From: Desulfotomaculum sp.
GTDB lineage: Bacteria > Bacillota > Desulfotomaculia > Desulfotomaculales > Nap2-2B
Assembly (NCBI GenBank): GCA_003513005.1
Contig: DOTD01000017.1
Location: 1 to 64,000, forward strand
Direction: 5' to 3'
DNA: 64,000 bases
Of this stretch, positions 1 to 7,884 are shown one piece after another. Below the pieces are notes generated by a model. The model saw nothing but the letters and a program-made list of their open reading frames with translations. It did not search any database and was not told where the DNA came from. The number at the start of each line of letters is the position of its first letter. The stretch's first letter is position 1. Made by a program: the position numbers and the translations under genes.

Positions 1-155
1 TTTTTGGGCTGTGAATAGTAACGAAGGGGTTTTTATTTGTGTAATCACTGGAACGATATCTTGGCTGCCAGCCTGGACATATTAACATAAAATGAAACAG
101 TGTTAAAAGGCGGCAGATTAGAATATTTCTTTAGGCGCCTACTTGATATTGACAG

Positions 156-794
156 TTATGGTTTTGTAAGATTTAACACTACTACCTGCAATTTTTCATG
201 TTTTTTTCCGGGAGAAAGGTCCAGTTGGTCAGCAACTATATGTTCCGGGAAATATATTAAAAAATTATCCACCGGACTTATCGGCAGTTTCAGGTGTGGT
301 GTTTTATAATGCATAGGCACGACGTAACTTGGTGTAATCAGGGATATCACCTCTTTAGCCTCAGAGGCGTCAATTGTATAAAGGCCTCCTACGGGAATTA
401 GAAGTACATCAATATTCCCTATTTCGCCAAGCAGTTTCTGATCAGGTATGTGGCCGAGGTCTCCGAGGTGACAAACACGAAAGCCGTCTTCCTCAAAAAC
501 AAAAATTAGATTTTTCCCTCTGAGTGAACCTTTAGCGTTATCATGATAACAGGGGATACCTGTTATTTTTAAACCATTCACCCTATGTTCACCGGCAGTT
601 TGAATAACTCTTGGTTTTCCCGAAACCATTTCTACGGCATTGTGATCAAAGTGCTGGTGGCTGACCGTGATCAGGTCTGCCGCTGCCCGGGGCTGTGGGT
701 AACCAACGGAGTCATCAAAAGGATCGGTAATGATTGCAGTTCCGTCAATGCTTCTAATTAAAAAACAGGCATGTCCCAACCAGGATATTTTCAA
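156..794 (-). CDS. MBL-fold metal-dependent hydrolase (UPF0173-like)
   Basis: A 212-residue cytoplasmic metallo-beta-lactamase-fold protein. The metal site is visible as SHQHFDH at residues 45-51 (His46, His48, Asp50, His51), His109 and Asp112 in CHLGD, and His162 in PMHYKTPH. This is the short, single-domain form seen in UPF0173 proteins, which are hydrolases of unknown substrate. The start is a TTG preceded by GGGAGG at about 9 nt. It lies alone downstream of miaB across a 150-nt gap that carries one copy of a dispersed repeat. The fold is certain, the substrate is not. Confidence 0.85.
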   Translation of the reverse strand: MKISWLGHACFLIRSIDGTAIITDPFDDSVGYPQPRAAADLITVSHQHFDHNAVEMVSGKPRVIQTAGEHRVNGLKITGIPCYHDNAKGSLRGKNLIFVFEEDGFRVCHLGDLGHIPDQKLLGEIGNIDVLLIPVGGLYTIDASEAKEVISLITPSYVVPMHYKTPHLKLPISPVDNFLIYFPEHIVADQLDLSPGKKHEKLQVVVLNLTKP

Positions 795-910
795 TTCTAA
801 CTACCTCCCTTGAGGAAACAATATTCTTTGGAACATTCTTCGTTATACACAAAATTCCTTCATCTGAAAATAAGATTTTCATAATTTTTGGCGCCGCTGG
901 CGGCATGTGG

Positions 911-945
911 AACTATCCTGAAAATCGATGTTCATTAGGGAGTTT
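911..945. repeat. Dispersed intergenic repeat, copy A
   Basis: This stretch holds CTATCCTGAAAA followed about 15 nt later by TAGGGAG. The reverse complement (CTCCCTA, then TTTTCAGGATAG) matches copies near 13.7 and 50.2 kb. It sits just past the miaB stop codon. Seen directly; function unknown. Confidence 0.5.
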
Positions 946-2321
946 TAGCAGTAATTATCCAGCCATTTGCCTTCCAGATGGGTAAGCTTCCCTTCCGTTA
1001 TTTCAACTTCTGCGATTTTTCCATTTAGATAATGTGGTCCCGGAAATATAACCGTCTTGTTGGAACGCGTCCGGCCGCTTAAAAGTTGGTTGTTTGTCTT
1101 GCTTGTCCCTTCAACAAGTAGCCAGTGTTTTTTTCCAACTTCCCGCAGATTTATTTCTTTGCTTATTTTGTTTTGAAGATCAACTAAGACTTTAATTCTT
1201 TTACTTTTTACATGATCAGGGATCTGTCCTTCCATTGAAGCTGCCGGTGTTCCCTGGCGCTTGTTGTAGACAAAGGTGAAAGCGCTGTCGAAACGTATTC
1301 TTTCGATTAAGTCCAACGTATCCTGAAAATCCTGATCGCTTTCACCGGGAAATCCAATCATGATATCAGTTGTAACGGAAACGCCAGGAATGCTTCGCCG
1401 GATTGATTCCACAAGGTTAATATAATGTTCCCTGGTATATCCCCTATTCATCCTCTTCAGAATGTGGTTGCTTCCGGCTTGTACAGGCAGGTGAATGTGT
1501 TCGCATATCTTTTCGCAGCTTGAGATAGTTTCAATAAGTCGCTGGTTAAAATCACGCGGGTGTGATGTTACAAATCTAATTCTGTCAAGACCGCTTATTT
1601 TGTTAACCTCAGTAAGAAGTCCTGCAAAATCTGAAGGCTGTTCCAAATCCTTTCCATAAGAATTAACATTCTGGCCAAGAAGGGTAATTTCTCTGTAACC
1701 ATGGGCGATCAGGTCTTTTACCTCTGAAATAATATGTCCAGGCTGGCGGCTGCGTTCGTTTCGCCGTACATAGGGGACAATACAGTAAGTGCAATAGTTA
1801 TTGCAGCCGTAAGTAACAACCACCCAGGCACGGAAGCCGCTTGCCCTCTTAATCGGAAGCCCTTCAATAACAGGGTTAATTTGGTGTGAGAGTTGTAAAA
1901 CTGTTTTTTGACTGTCCTGTGCAGTTTTTAAAAGTTCCGTAAAGTTATGATAGTTTTCAGTTCCATAGATAAGATCTACAAAAGGAAAACGATTTTTAAT
2001 CTTTTCCGCTGTCCGTTCCTGCTGAGTCATACATCCGCCTATGCCTATAAATAATGCTGGTTTTTCATATTTGAGCTTCCGGAGTCTTCCCAACAGGCCA
2101 TATATTTTGTTTTCAGCGGTTTCCCTTACGCAACAAGTATTTATTAACAGAATATCTGCCTGTTCCTTATTTTCAGCGGCTGTGTAACCGATGTTTTCCA
2201 GGATACCTGCCATAACTTCGGAGTCGTGCATATTCATTTGGCAGCCAAAAGTAAGGATGAAATATTTTAATGGCATATCCTGTATATTCTTCTTTAAGAT
2301 GATTGCTTCTCTCCTTTTCAC
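945..2321 (-). CDS. miaB: tRNA-2-methylthio-N6-isopentenyladenosine synthase MiaB
   Basis: MiaB is a radical-SAM methylthiotransferase that adds a 2-methylthio group to N6-isopentenyl-A37 of tRNAs reading UNN codons. The N-terminal cluster domain has Cys27, Cys63 and Cys97 (in GCQMN, NTCC and GGCMTQ). The radical-SAM motif is YGCNNYCTYC near residues 171-180 (Cys173, Cys177, Cys180), and the C-terminal 70 residues form the TRAM RNA-binding domain. The 458-residue length fits the family. The start is uncertain: the GTG used here has its strong GGAG sequence just inside the gene, and a later ATG at residue 16 has only a weak site. The cell-wall amidase gene lies upstream. Confidence 0.93.
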   Translation of the reverse strand: MKRREAIILKKNIQDMPLKYFILTFGCQMNMHDSEVMAGILENIGYTAAENKEQADILLINTCCVRETAENKIYGLLGRLRKLKYEKPALFIGIGGCMTQQERTAEKIKNRFPFVDLIYGTENYHNFTELLKTAQDSQKTVLQLSHQINPVIEGLPIKRASGFRAWVVVTYGCNNYCTYCIVPYVRRNERSRQPGHIISEVKDLIAHGYREITLLGQNVNSYGKDLEQPSDFAGLLTEVNKISGLDRIRFVTSHPRDFNQRLIETISSCEKICEHIHLPVQAGSNHILKRMNRGYTREHYINLVESIRRSIPGVSVTTDIMIGFPGESDQDFQDTLDLIERIRFDSAFTFVYNKRQGTPAASMEGQIPDHVKSKRIKVLVDLQNKISKEINLREVGKKHWLLVEGTSKTNNQLLSGRTRSNKTVIFPGPHYLNGKIAEVEITEGKLTHLEGKWLDNYC

Positions 2322-2344
2322 AGATCAATATGTTGAATGCAAAT

Positions 2345-2373
2345 AACTATCTTGAAAATTAATTTACTCTTTA
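2345..2373. repeat. Dispersed intergenic repeat, copy B (partial)
   Basis: CTATCTTGAAAATTAA followed by TTACTC lies between miaB and the amidase gene. It matches the first third of the copy at 13660 with one change. Partial copy. Confidence 0.4.
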
Positions 2374-3087
2374 TAGAATACCCAGTTTATCAAGTATATC
2401 AGCAAGTATTTCCATTGTGATTGGTTTATTTTTTTCAAAATGTTCGGTTAGTTTTGCTTTTCTGATCAGTTTTACAAGAGGAGTTTCCTGGTATGAATAA
2501 TCTAAATCCGGTAAAAGCTGAAGATTAACGCCGAGGAAAGAGGCAATTCCGCTGGCAATAGCCCATCCCGCCCTTTCCTGAAAATCATCAGTTTTTAACA
2601 AGGTCTCTTCCTGCGGGTTGGTAATAAATGCTACTTCAACCTGTGCGGAAGGGCATTTTGTGTGGCGTAAAACTGCCAGATCCGCCTCTTTTAAACCCCT
2701 GTTCAGCAAACCCAGAGCGGGAGAAAGCCTGTTGTTTATATTTGCTGCAAGCAGCTTACCCTTTTCGTTGCCGGTATAGTAATAAGTTTCCACTCCGTGA
2801 TCTTGTTCTTCTATGGAGCTGTTACAGTGAATGGAGACTAAACAGGCTGCGTTAATACTGTCCGACATACTCGCTCGGGCAATCTGATCAGCCATTGAGT
2901 TTCTTGTAAGGGCTTTATCTTCCGTACGCGTGAGGTAAACATCTACTGTGGAAGACAGATATAACTGTGTCTTTTTAGCAATAGACAAAGCAACCTGGGA
3001 TTCATTTGTACCATTTGGACCTATCGCACCCTTGTCATAACCACCATGTCCGGGATCAAGAACAACGGTTAATCCTTGAACAGGCAT
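2371..3087 (-). CDS. N-acetylmuramoyl-L-alanine amidase (Amidase_3)
   Basis: A zinc amidase that cleaves the lactyl-amide bond between MurNAc and the peptide stem. The zinc ligands and catalytic residues are visible: His14 in DPGHGG, Glu29 in TNESQ, His87 in SIHCNSS and Glu151 in VEVAFITN. The catalytic domain fills residues 6-190, and the last 45 residues look like a small extra domain. At 238 residues it lacks a signal peptide, SH3b or SPOR repeats, so export is not evident; it could act in the spore or reach the wall another way. CwlD-like enzymes are the closest match. It is followed by miaB on the same strand. Confidence 0.85.
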   Translation of the reverse strand: MPVQGLTVVLDPGHGGYDKGAIGPNGTNESQVALSIAKKTQLYLSSTVDVYLTRTEDKALTRNSMADQIARASMSDSINAACLVSIHCNSSIEEQDHGVETYYYTGNEKGKLLAANINNRLSPALGLLNRGLKEADLAVLRHTKCPSAQVEVAFITNPQEETLLKTDDFQERAGWAIASGIASFLGVNLQLLPDLDYSYQETPLVKLIRKAKLTEHFEKNKPITMEILADILDKLGIL

Positions 3088-3098
3088 TAATTAATCCA

Positions 3099-3129
3099 CT
3101 TCCCTAAGAAAGAGAGCTATCCTGAAAAA
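3099..3129. repeat. Dispersed intergenic repeat, copy C (rearranged)
   Basis: TTCCCTAAG, an AGAGAG spacer and CTATCCTGAAAA lie just upstream of the amidase gene. The two conserved blocks are in opposite relative orientation to the copies at 911 and 50131, so this may be a rearranged or palindromic version. Confidence 0.35.
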
Positions 3130-3134
3130 TGGCG

Positions 3135-3332
3135 CTATTTTTGTGTTTCCTTTTCTTGAACAGGATCATTTTCACCGTAAAACAGCTTCATGCATGTGGT
3201 GCAGTAAAAGCGGTAAGTTGGTGAGTCTCCTCCAATAAAACAATGCGAGTTTTCTTTATAAATAGGCAGGGAACAACCATAACAAAGTATAAAAGGGATG
3301 ACCTTTGTTTTCCCTGCATATTCGAAATTCAA
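3135..3332 (-). CDS. Small CxxC protein, possible zinc ribbon (hypothetical)
   Basis: A 65-residue reading frame with CYGC at about residues 18-21 and CTTC at 45-48, plus a Cys-containing middle (HCFIGG). Two CxxC pairs about 25 residues apart suggest a zinc ribbon. The only in-frame start is a TTG with a GGA directly against it, a poor ribosome site, and no other start exists before the upstream stop. It may be a real small gene or chance. No family recognised. Confidence 0.4.
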   Translation of the reverse strand: MNFEYAGKTKVIPFILCYGCSLPIYKENSHCFIGGDSPTYRFYCTTCMKLFYGENDPVQEKETQK

Positions 3333-3560
3333 TCCTTTGACAGATTCATCCGTTTAAATCATCCCCTTTTCTTAACCGTTATTTGCCCCGGCTGCCAGGA
3401 GTTGCATTTGTTGCTAGCGTCAATATATACAAAAGAAACCTCTTTTGTTACTACAAAAATAAAAATGCAATTCTTGACGGAGCCGGTGTGATTAATTATT
3501 TTCTTTGAAAGTCACTTTTATCCTGCGTTATTTTAAAAATAATTTAATACGTGCTTTCTT

Positions 3561-3590
3561 TATAAAAAAACCGCCTTTTAAACGGCGGTT
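3561..3590 (-). terminator. Rho-independent terminator of the trp-aroF operon
   Basis: On the minus strand the stem AACCGCC pairs with GGCGGTT across an 8-nt loop and is followed by a run of seven T. It lies 30 nt past the stop of the DAHP synthase gene, closing the operon. Confidence 0.85.
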
Positions 3591-3619
3591 AACAATTTAC
3601 TGATCTACTGCTTTGTTAT

Positions 3620-4636
3620 TTAAAGATTCTTTCCCATTACCTTGGCAATATTACGCAAATCAGCCATCATAGCGGCGAATTTTACCGGGTTAAGTGATTG
3701 CGGACCATCACACCAGGCTGTCTCGGGACTTACATGAACTTCAATTATAAGCCCGTCCGCTCCGGAAGCTATGGCAGCACGAGACATTGCCGGTACAAAT
3801 CTCCACTTTCCAATCCCATGGCTGGGATCGGCAACAACCGGAAGGTGGCTTAAATGTTTGACTACGGGAATAGCACAGAGATCCAGGGTGTTGCGTGTAT
3901 AAGTATCAAAACTGCGTATACCGCGCTCGCACATAATTACGTTATGATTTCCGCCGGCCATAATATACTCCGCCGCCATAAGCCATTCTTCTATAGTGGC
4001 TGACAGACCCCTTTTAAGAAGGACTGGTTTATTAACAGAAGAGACTTCCTTTAACAAAACGAAGTTCTGCATATTACGGGCGCCGATTTGTATTATGTCG
4101 GTATACTCATTGACTACTTCCACAGTGCGCGTATCCATTACTTCAGTAACAATATAAAGACCTGTGGCTTCCCTGGCCTCAGCGAGCAGCTTGAGTCCTT
4201 CCTCCTCCAATCCCTGAAAAGAATATGGCGATGTCCGGGGTTTAAAGGCGCCGCCGCGCAGAATAGTAGCGCCTGCCTCTTTAACCTGCCAGGCTGTTTC
4301 AAAAAGCTGTTCCCGGCTTTCAACGGCGCATGGCCCTGCCATTATATGGATCGTATCGCCACCTATAACCAGATTCCCTACCTTTACTGAGGAATCCTCT
4401 TGTTTGAAAGACCTGCTGGCCATTTTAAACGGCTGAAGAATGGGAATGATTTTTTCTACCCCAGGCATTACTTCCAGACTGAGGACTTCGGGATAATTAC
4501 GCTTGTCTCCAACAACGCCGATTAATGTTTGCTCCATACCGCGTGAAACATGCGCCTGTAATCCAGCGTTTTCGACCCGTCTGACAACATCGTCGATCTG
4601 TTCCTCTTTCGCCCCGTTAACCATAACAACAATCAT
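3620..4636 (-). CDS. aroF: 3-deoxy-7-phosphoheptulonate (DAHP) synthase, type I-beta with regulatory domain
   Basis: Joins phosphoenolpyruvate and erythrose 4-phosphate in the first step of the shikimate pathway. The 338-residue form chosen here starts at an ATG preceded by GAGG 9 nt upstream; a longer frame reaches 4705 but has no good ribosome site. Residues 1-70 form the ferredoxin-like regulatory domain (MIVVMVNG), as in Thermotoga AroF. The barrel shows GPCAVES, KPRTSPYSFQG, IQIGARNMQN, LKRGLSAT and ADPSHGIG, which hold the substrate- and metal-binding residues. As the last gene of the trp operon it probably shares tryptophan control, feeding chorismate to TrpE. The N-terminal domain usually senses tyrosine or phenylalanine; which one is not known here. 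Confidence 0.95.
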   Translation of the reverse strand: MIVVMVNGAKEEQIDDVVRRVENAGLQAHVSRGMEQTLIGVVGDKRNYPEVLSLEVMPGVEKIIPILQPFKMASRSFKQEDSSVKVGNLVIGGDTIHIMAGPCAVESREQLFETAWQVKEAGATILRGGAFKPRTSPYSFQGLEEEGLKLLAEAREATGLYIVTEVMDTRTVEVVNEYTDIIQIGARNMQNFVLLKEVSSVNKPVLLKRGLSATIEEWLMAAEYIMAGGNHNVIMCERGIRSFDTYTRNTLDLCAIPVVKHLSHLPVVADPSHGIGKWRFVPAMSRAAIASGADGLIIEVHVSPETAWCDGPQSLNPVKFAAMMADLRNIAKVMGKNL

Positions 4637-4749
4637 TTCTCCAACCTCTTCCCGTATGCTCTTTTTTCTCTGTCTATATAATGTTAGCATAGCTGTTTCC
4701 CTCAAGCAATCTCTTTTTTATCAAGAAAGAGCCATCTTTATTTCTTTTA

Positions 4750-5367
4750 TTATAAGTGAGTTACCTCTTTCACCGAATTGATAAACTGCATAATTTTTAC
4801 AAGATCTTTTTTTTGGTTTGTCTCGACCCCGCTGCTTACATCTACACCATCCGGCCTCACAGACAGGACAGCTTCTTTTACATTGGATTGATTAAGTCCT
4901 CCCGCTAAAATCACCGGTTTTGTCCTGTTTAAGGATTCAAGGGATTTCCAGTCAAAGACTTCACCTGTCCCGCCTGCCTTGCCCGGTAAGAAGGTATCAA
5001 TAAGAACGGCGTCGGCGGGGTAAGAATCTATTAAACCGAATAGAGGGCTTTGAACGTTGAAGGCCTTGATAACCTTACAGTTACCGTTAATCTGCCGGCA
5101 GTATTCCTGTGATTCATCGCCATGCAGCTGAGCAATATCCAGGCGGCAAAACTCTATTATTTGTTGAACTTCCTTAATTGTTGAATTAACAAATACACCG
5201 GCTTTTAAGACCCTTGATGGAAGCTCCAGGGAAATTAGGCGGGCCGCTTCCGGTGCAATCCTTCTTATACTGGGCGCAAAAACAAAACCCAGCGCATCTG
5301 CGCCGGCTTCCGCTGAATAAAGGGCGGTTTCCAAATCAGTTATCCCGCAAATCTTTACCCAGACCAT
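4750..5367 (-). CDS. trpF: Phosphoribosylanthranilate isomerase
   Basis: Catalyses the Amadori rearrangement of phosphoribosylanthranilate to CdRP, the third dedicated step of tryptophan synthesis. A 205-residue TIM barrel with the general-base Cys in VKICGIT (residues 4-10), the catalytic Asp in VLIDTF near residue 123, and the phosphate-binding LAGGLN and GVDVSSGVE near the C-terminus. It starts 1 nt after trpC. The 113 nt to aroF is where trpB and trpA would stand in many relatives; neither is present. Confidence 0.96.
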   Translation of the reverse strand: MVWVKICGITDLETALYSAEAGADALGFVFAPSIRRIAPEAARLISLELPSRVLKAGVFVNSTIKEVQQIIEFCRLDIAQLHGDESQEYCRQINGNCKVIKAFNVQSPLFGLIDSYPADAVLIDTFLPGKAGGTGEVFDWKSLESLNRTKPVILAGGLNQSNVKEAVLSVRPDGVDVSSGVETNQKKDLVKIMQFINSVKEVTHL

Positions 5368-5368
5368 A

Positions 5369-6160
5369 TCAATATACTCCTGTCAGTTCTTTTACTTTTG
5401 CTTTAATATTTTCACTGCGCATTAAAACTTCACCAACCAGGACAGCGTCTATTTTATTGCGATACAGCTCATCAACCTGCGGCCTGCTGCTTATTCCGCT
5501 TTCGCTGACTACTACTGTGGATTGATCAGTTATATAGCGCCGCAGATTAAAAGTAACATTTAGATCAATTTCAAACGTTTTTAAATCCCGGTTGTTAATA
5601 CCGATTAAAGAGGCGCCTGAATCTAAGGCCATTTGAAGTTCTTCCTTATTATGGACTTCTACAAGGCACTCCAGGTTCAACTCTGACGCCAGTTTTTGAA
5701 AAAAGACAAGTTCATACTTATTAAGAACTGCGACAATCAGCAGCAGGGCGTCTCCTCCAAGTACTCTCGTTTCATATATCTGATATGGGTCAATAATAAA
5801 GTCCTTGCGCAAAACAGGCAATTCTGTTCTTGAACGAACCGCTTGAAGATAATCCGGCTTTCCATAAAAAAACTTCTCTTCGGTAATTACGGAAATGGCG
5901 GAAACTCCGCTGAGGGTGAAGTCATCTGTAATCTCTTCCAGATTAAAATCAGGACGGATCATTCCTTTTGAAGGAGATGCCTTTTTAATCTCAGCCAGAA
6001 TTGATACTCTGCCTTGCTTTCTAAGGGCGGCTTTTAATGACCTGCATGGCGGCATGCCTTTCAGACTACTTAAAAGTGAATCTAAAGGGCGCCTTTCTTT
6101 AATTGTTTTTAGATCATGCCTTTTTTGAGAAATAATCTGTTCCAGAATCACTGACTGCAC
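5369..6160 (-). CDS. trpC: Indole-3-glycerol-phosphate synthase
   Basis: Closes the indole ring from CdRP with loss of CO2 and water. A 263-residue TIM barrel. The family motifs are ILAEIKKASPSKG near residues 54-66 (catalytic Lys), LRKDFIIDPYQIYE near 116-129 (catalytic Lys and Asp/Glu region), the Glu of LVEVHNKEE and the phosphate loops VVSESGI and DAVLVGEVLM. The GTG start overlaps the end of trpD by 13 nt, implying coupled translation. Stand-alone, not fused to trpF. Confidence 0.96.
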   Translation of the reverse strand: MQSVILEQIISQKRHDLKTIKERRPLDSLLSSLKGMPPCRSLKAALRKQGRVSILAEIKKASPSKGMIRPDFNLEEITDDFTLSGVSAISVITEEKFFYGKPDYLQAVRSRTELPVLRKDFIIDPYQIYETRVLGGDALLLIVAVLNKYELVFFQKLASELNLECLVEVHNKEELQMALDSGASLIGINNRDLKTFEIDLNVTFNLRRYITDQSTVVVSESGISSRPQVDELYRNKIDAVLVGEVLMRSENIKAKVKELTGVY

Positions 6161-7200
6161 ACCTGTTCTTTCGCTGAATTGGTAAACCTGATCAGATGCT
6201 GAAGTTTCTTCAACGCAGAACCGTTTGATATGCTTTCTGCCGCCAGATCCAGCCCTTCGGATAGATCTTTCGCTAACCCGGACGCCATCATCCCAAAAGC
6301 CGCATTAATAAGAACGGCATTTGTGCGCGGGCCGCGTTCCCCATGTAAAATAGATAAGGTATACGCGGCGTTTTCAGATGGAGATCCACCGAAAAGCTCC
6401 TTTACCGGAGATTTCGGCAAGCCGTATTTTTCGGGATCAACAGTATATTCACTTATCTTTTCGTTGTTTATTTCACATACATAGGCGGGTCCGGAAAGGG
6501 AAATTTCATCAACTCCCTGAGCGCCGTGGATGACAAAGGAATGATCAGTGCCTAAACGGGCAAGCACACCGCCCAGCTTTGTTGTAAGTTCACGATTATA
6601 TACTCCCAGCACCTGAGCTTTTGCCCCGGCAGGATTGGTCAATGGGCCCAAAACATTAAAAACCGTACGGATTCCGATTTCCCGGCGCGGCCCCGCAACG
6701 TGCTTCATCGCCGAGTGCATTAACGGCGCAAACAGGAAAGCAATACCTGTTTCTTCAAGGCAGGACTCGATTTGGTCCGGCTCCAGGTCAATGCGGACAT
6801 TCAGAGCCTCAAGGAGATCAGCCGAACCGCATTTGCTGGAGACGGAACGATTGCCATGTTTTGCAACCGGGGCTCCAGCGCCGGCTACTACGAAGGCAGC
6901 AGTGGTTGAAATATTAAAGGTGTTGGCGCCGTCTCCGCCTGTTCCGCAGGTATCGACAACGACCGGATATTTAGTGTTAATGCGGGTCGCCTTTTTGCGC
7001 ATTACTTTCACAAAACCGGTAATCTCTTCAATAGTTTCTCCTTTTAATCTTAATGAGACCAAAAGCGCTGCTATCTGCGCGGAGGTAGCCTGGCCTTCCA
7101 TAATTGCTTCCATAACATTTTCAGACTGGCTTTCCGTCAGGTCTTTACCGGCTGTAAGGTATTCAATTGCTTCCTTGATTATCGAAATATCCTGAGACAT
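6148..7200 (-). CDS. trpD: Anthranilate phosphoribosyltransferase
   Basis: Transfers phosphoribose from PRPP to anthranilate. The chosen 350-residue form starts at an ATG 11 nt after AAAGGAGG; a longer frame to 7254 has no such site. PRPP-binding GTGGDGANTFNIST lies near residues 80-93, KHGNRSVSS near 107-115 and the second metal motif is DLLEAL. Residues 1-60 form the helical domain. It overlaps the end of trpG by 38 nt and trpC by 13 nt. TrpD is separate from TrpG rather than fused. Confidence 0.96.
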   Translation of the reverse strand: MSQDISIIKEAIEYLTAGKDLTESQSENVMEAIMEGQATSAQIAALLVSLRLKGETIEEITGFVKVMRKKATRINTKYPVVVDTCGTGGDGANTFNISTTAAFVVAGAGAPVAKHGNRSVSSKCGSADLLEALNVRIDLEPDQIESCLEETGIAFLFAPLMHSAMKHVAGPRREIGIRTVFNVLGPLTNPAGAKAQVLGVYNRELTTKLGGVLARLGTDHSFVIHGAQGVDEISLSGPAYVCEINNEKISEYTVDPEKYGLPKSPVKELFGGSPSENAAYTLSILHGERGPRTNAVLINAAFGMMASGLAKDLSEGLDLAAESISNGSALKKLQHLIRFTNSAKEQVCSQ

Positions 7201-7789
7201 CTTTATCTCTTCCTCCTTTGGTATGGTTGTTAATAAAATTGCGCAGCAGGTCAAGGCCGTGCTCGGTTAAAATCGATTCCGGATGGAACTGAACACCTTC
7301 GACCGGCAGTTCCTTATGCCGCAGTCCCATTATTTCACCTTCTGAGGTCCAGGCGCTAACCGCCAGGCAGGAGGGGAGATTCTCATTTGAGACCATCAAG
7401 GAATGATAACGGGTTGCCTGAAACGGGGACGGTATACCTTTGTAAATTCCCCCGCCATCGTGGTAGATTAAAGATGTTTTCCCGTGCATCAAACGTCCGG
7501 CGTTGACAACACGCCCGCCAAAAGCCTGGCCGATAGCCTGATGCCCAAGGCAGACACCCAGTATGGGTATACGGCCGGCTAACTTACTGATTACATCAAG
7601 TGAGATTCCTGCTTGATCGGGCGAACCGGGACCCGGAGAGATAACGATGTGGGTTGGATTTATTTGTTTCAACTGCGGCAGATTAATCTGGTCGTTGCGC
7701 CAAACGCCCACTTCTACCTTTAATTGTCCGAAATATTGAACCAGGTTGAAGGTAAATGAGTCGTAGTTATCAATCATTACCAGCAACAA
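7163..7789 (-). CDS. trpG: Anthranilate synthase component II (glutamine amidotransferase)
   Basis: Supplies ammonia from glutamine to TrpE. A 208-residue class I amidotransferase with the nucleophile in GVCLGHQAIGQ (Cys near residue 79), the oxyanion segment SPGPGSP, and the His/Glu pair in VQFHPES near residues 168-174. In Bacillus relatives a single PabA/TrpG serves both folate and tryptophan; no pabB or pabC is seen here, so dual use cannot be judged. The 95 nt between trpE and trpG hold an inverted repeat. Confidence 0.94.
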   Translation of the reverse strand: MLLVMIDNYDSFTFNLVQYFGQLKVEVGVWRNDQINLPQLKQINPTHIVISPGPGSPDQAGISLDVISKLAGRIPILGVCLGHQAIGQAFGGRVVNAGRLMHGKTSLIYHDGGGIYKGIPSPFQATRYHSLMVSNENLPSCLAVSAWTSEGEIMGLRHKELPVEGVQFHPESILTEHGLDLLRNFINNHTKGGRDKDVSGYFDNQGSN

Positions 7790-7828
7790 TAGCGCCTCCT
7801 TTTGTGGTAAATTAATTTTTGCTTTAGG

Positions 7829-7863
7829 GGGGTCAACTGCCTACATGCCAAGATATTGACCCC
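7829..7863. repeat. Inverted repeat between trpE and trpG
   Basis: GGGGTCAA at 7829-7836 and TTGACCCC at 7856-7863 form an 8-bp stem with a 19-nt loop, followed on the plus strand by six T. The T run is on the wrong side to terminate the trp transcript. A 14-mer inside it (reverse complement of 7831-7844) recurs exactly at 50147-50160, so it belongs to a dispersed repeat inserted in the operon. Confidence 0.6.
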
Positions 7864-7884
7864 TTTTTTGATGAATTATCCCTT

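Noticed and set aside
6635..7195. Long plus-strand frame opposite trpD (186 codons) and other antisense frames
   Set aside because: No ribosome site, no family likeness, composition follows the real gene on the other strand.
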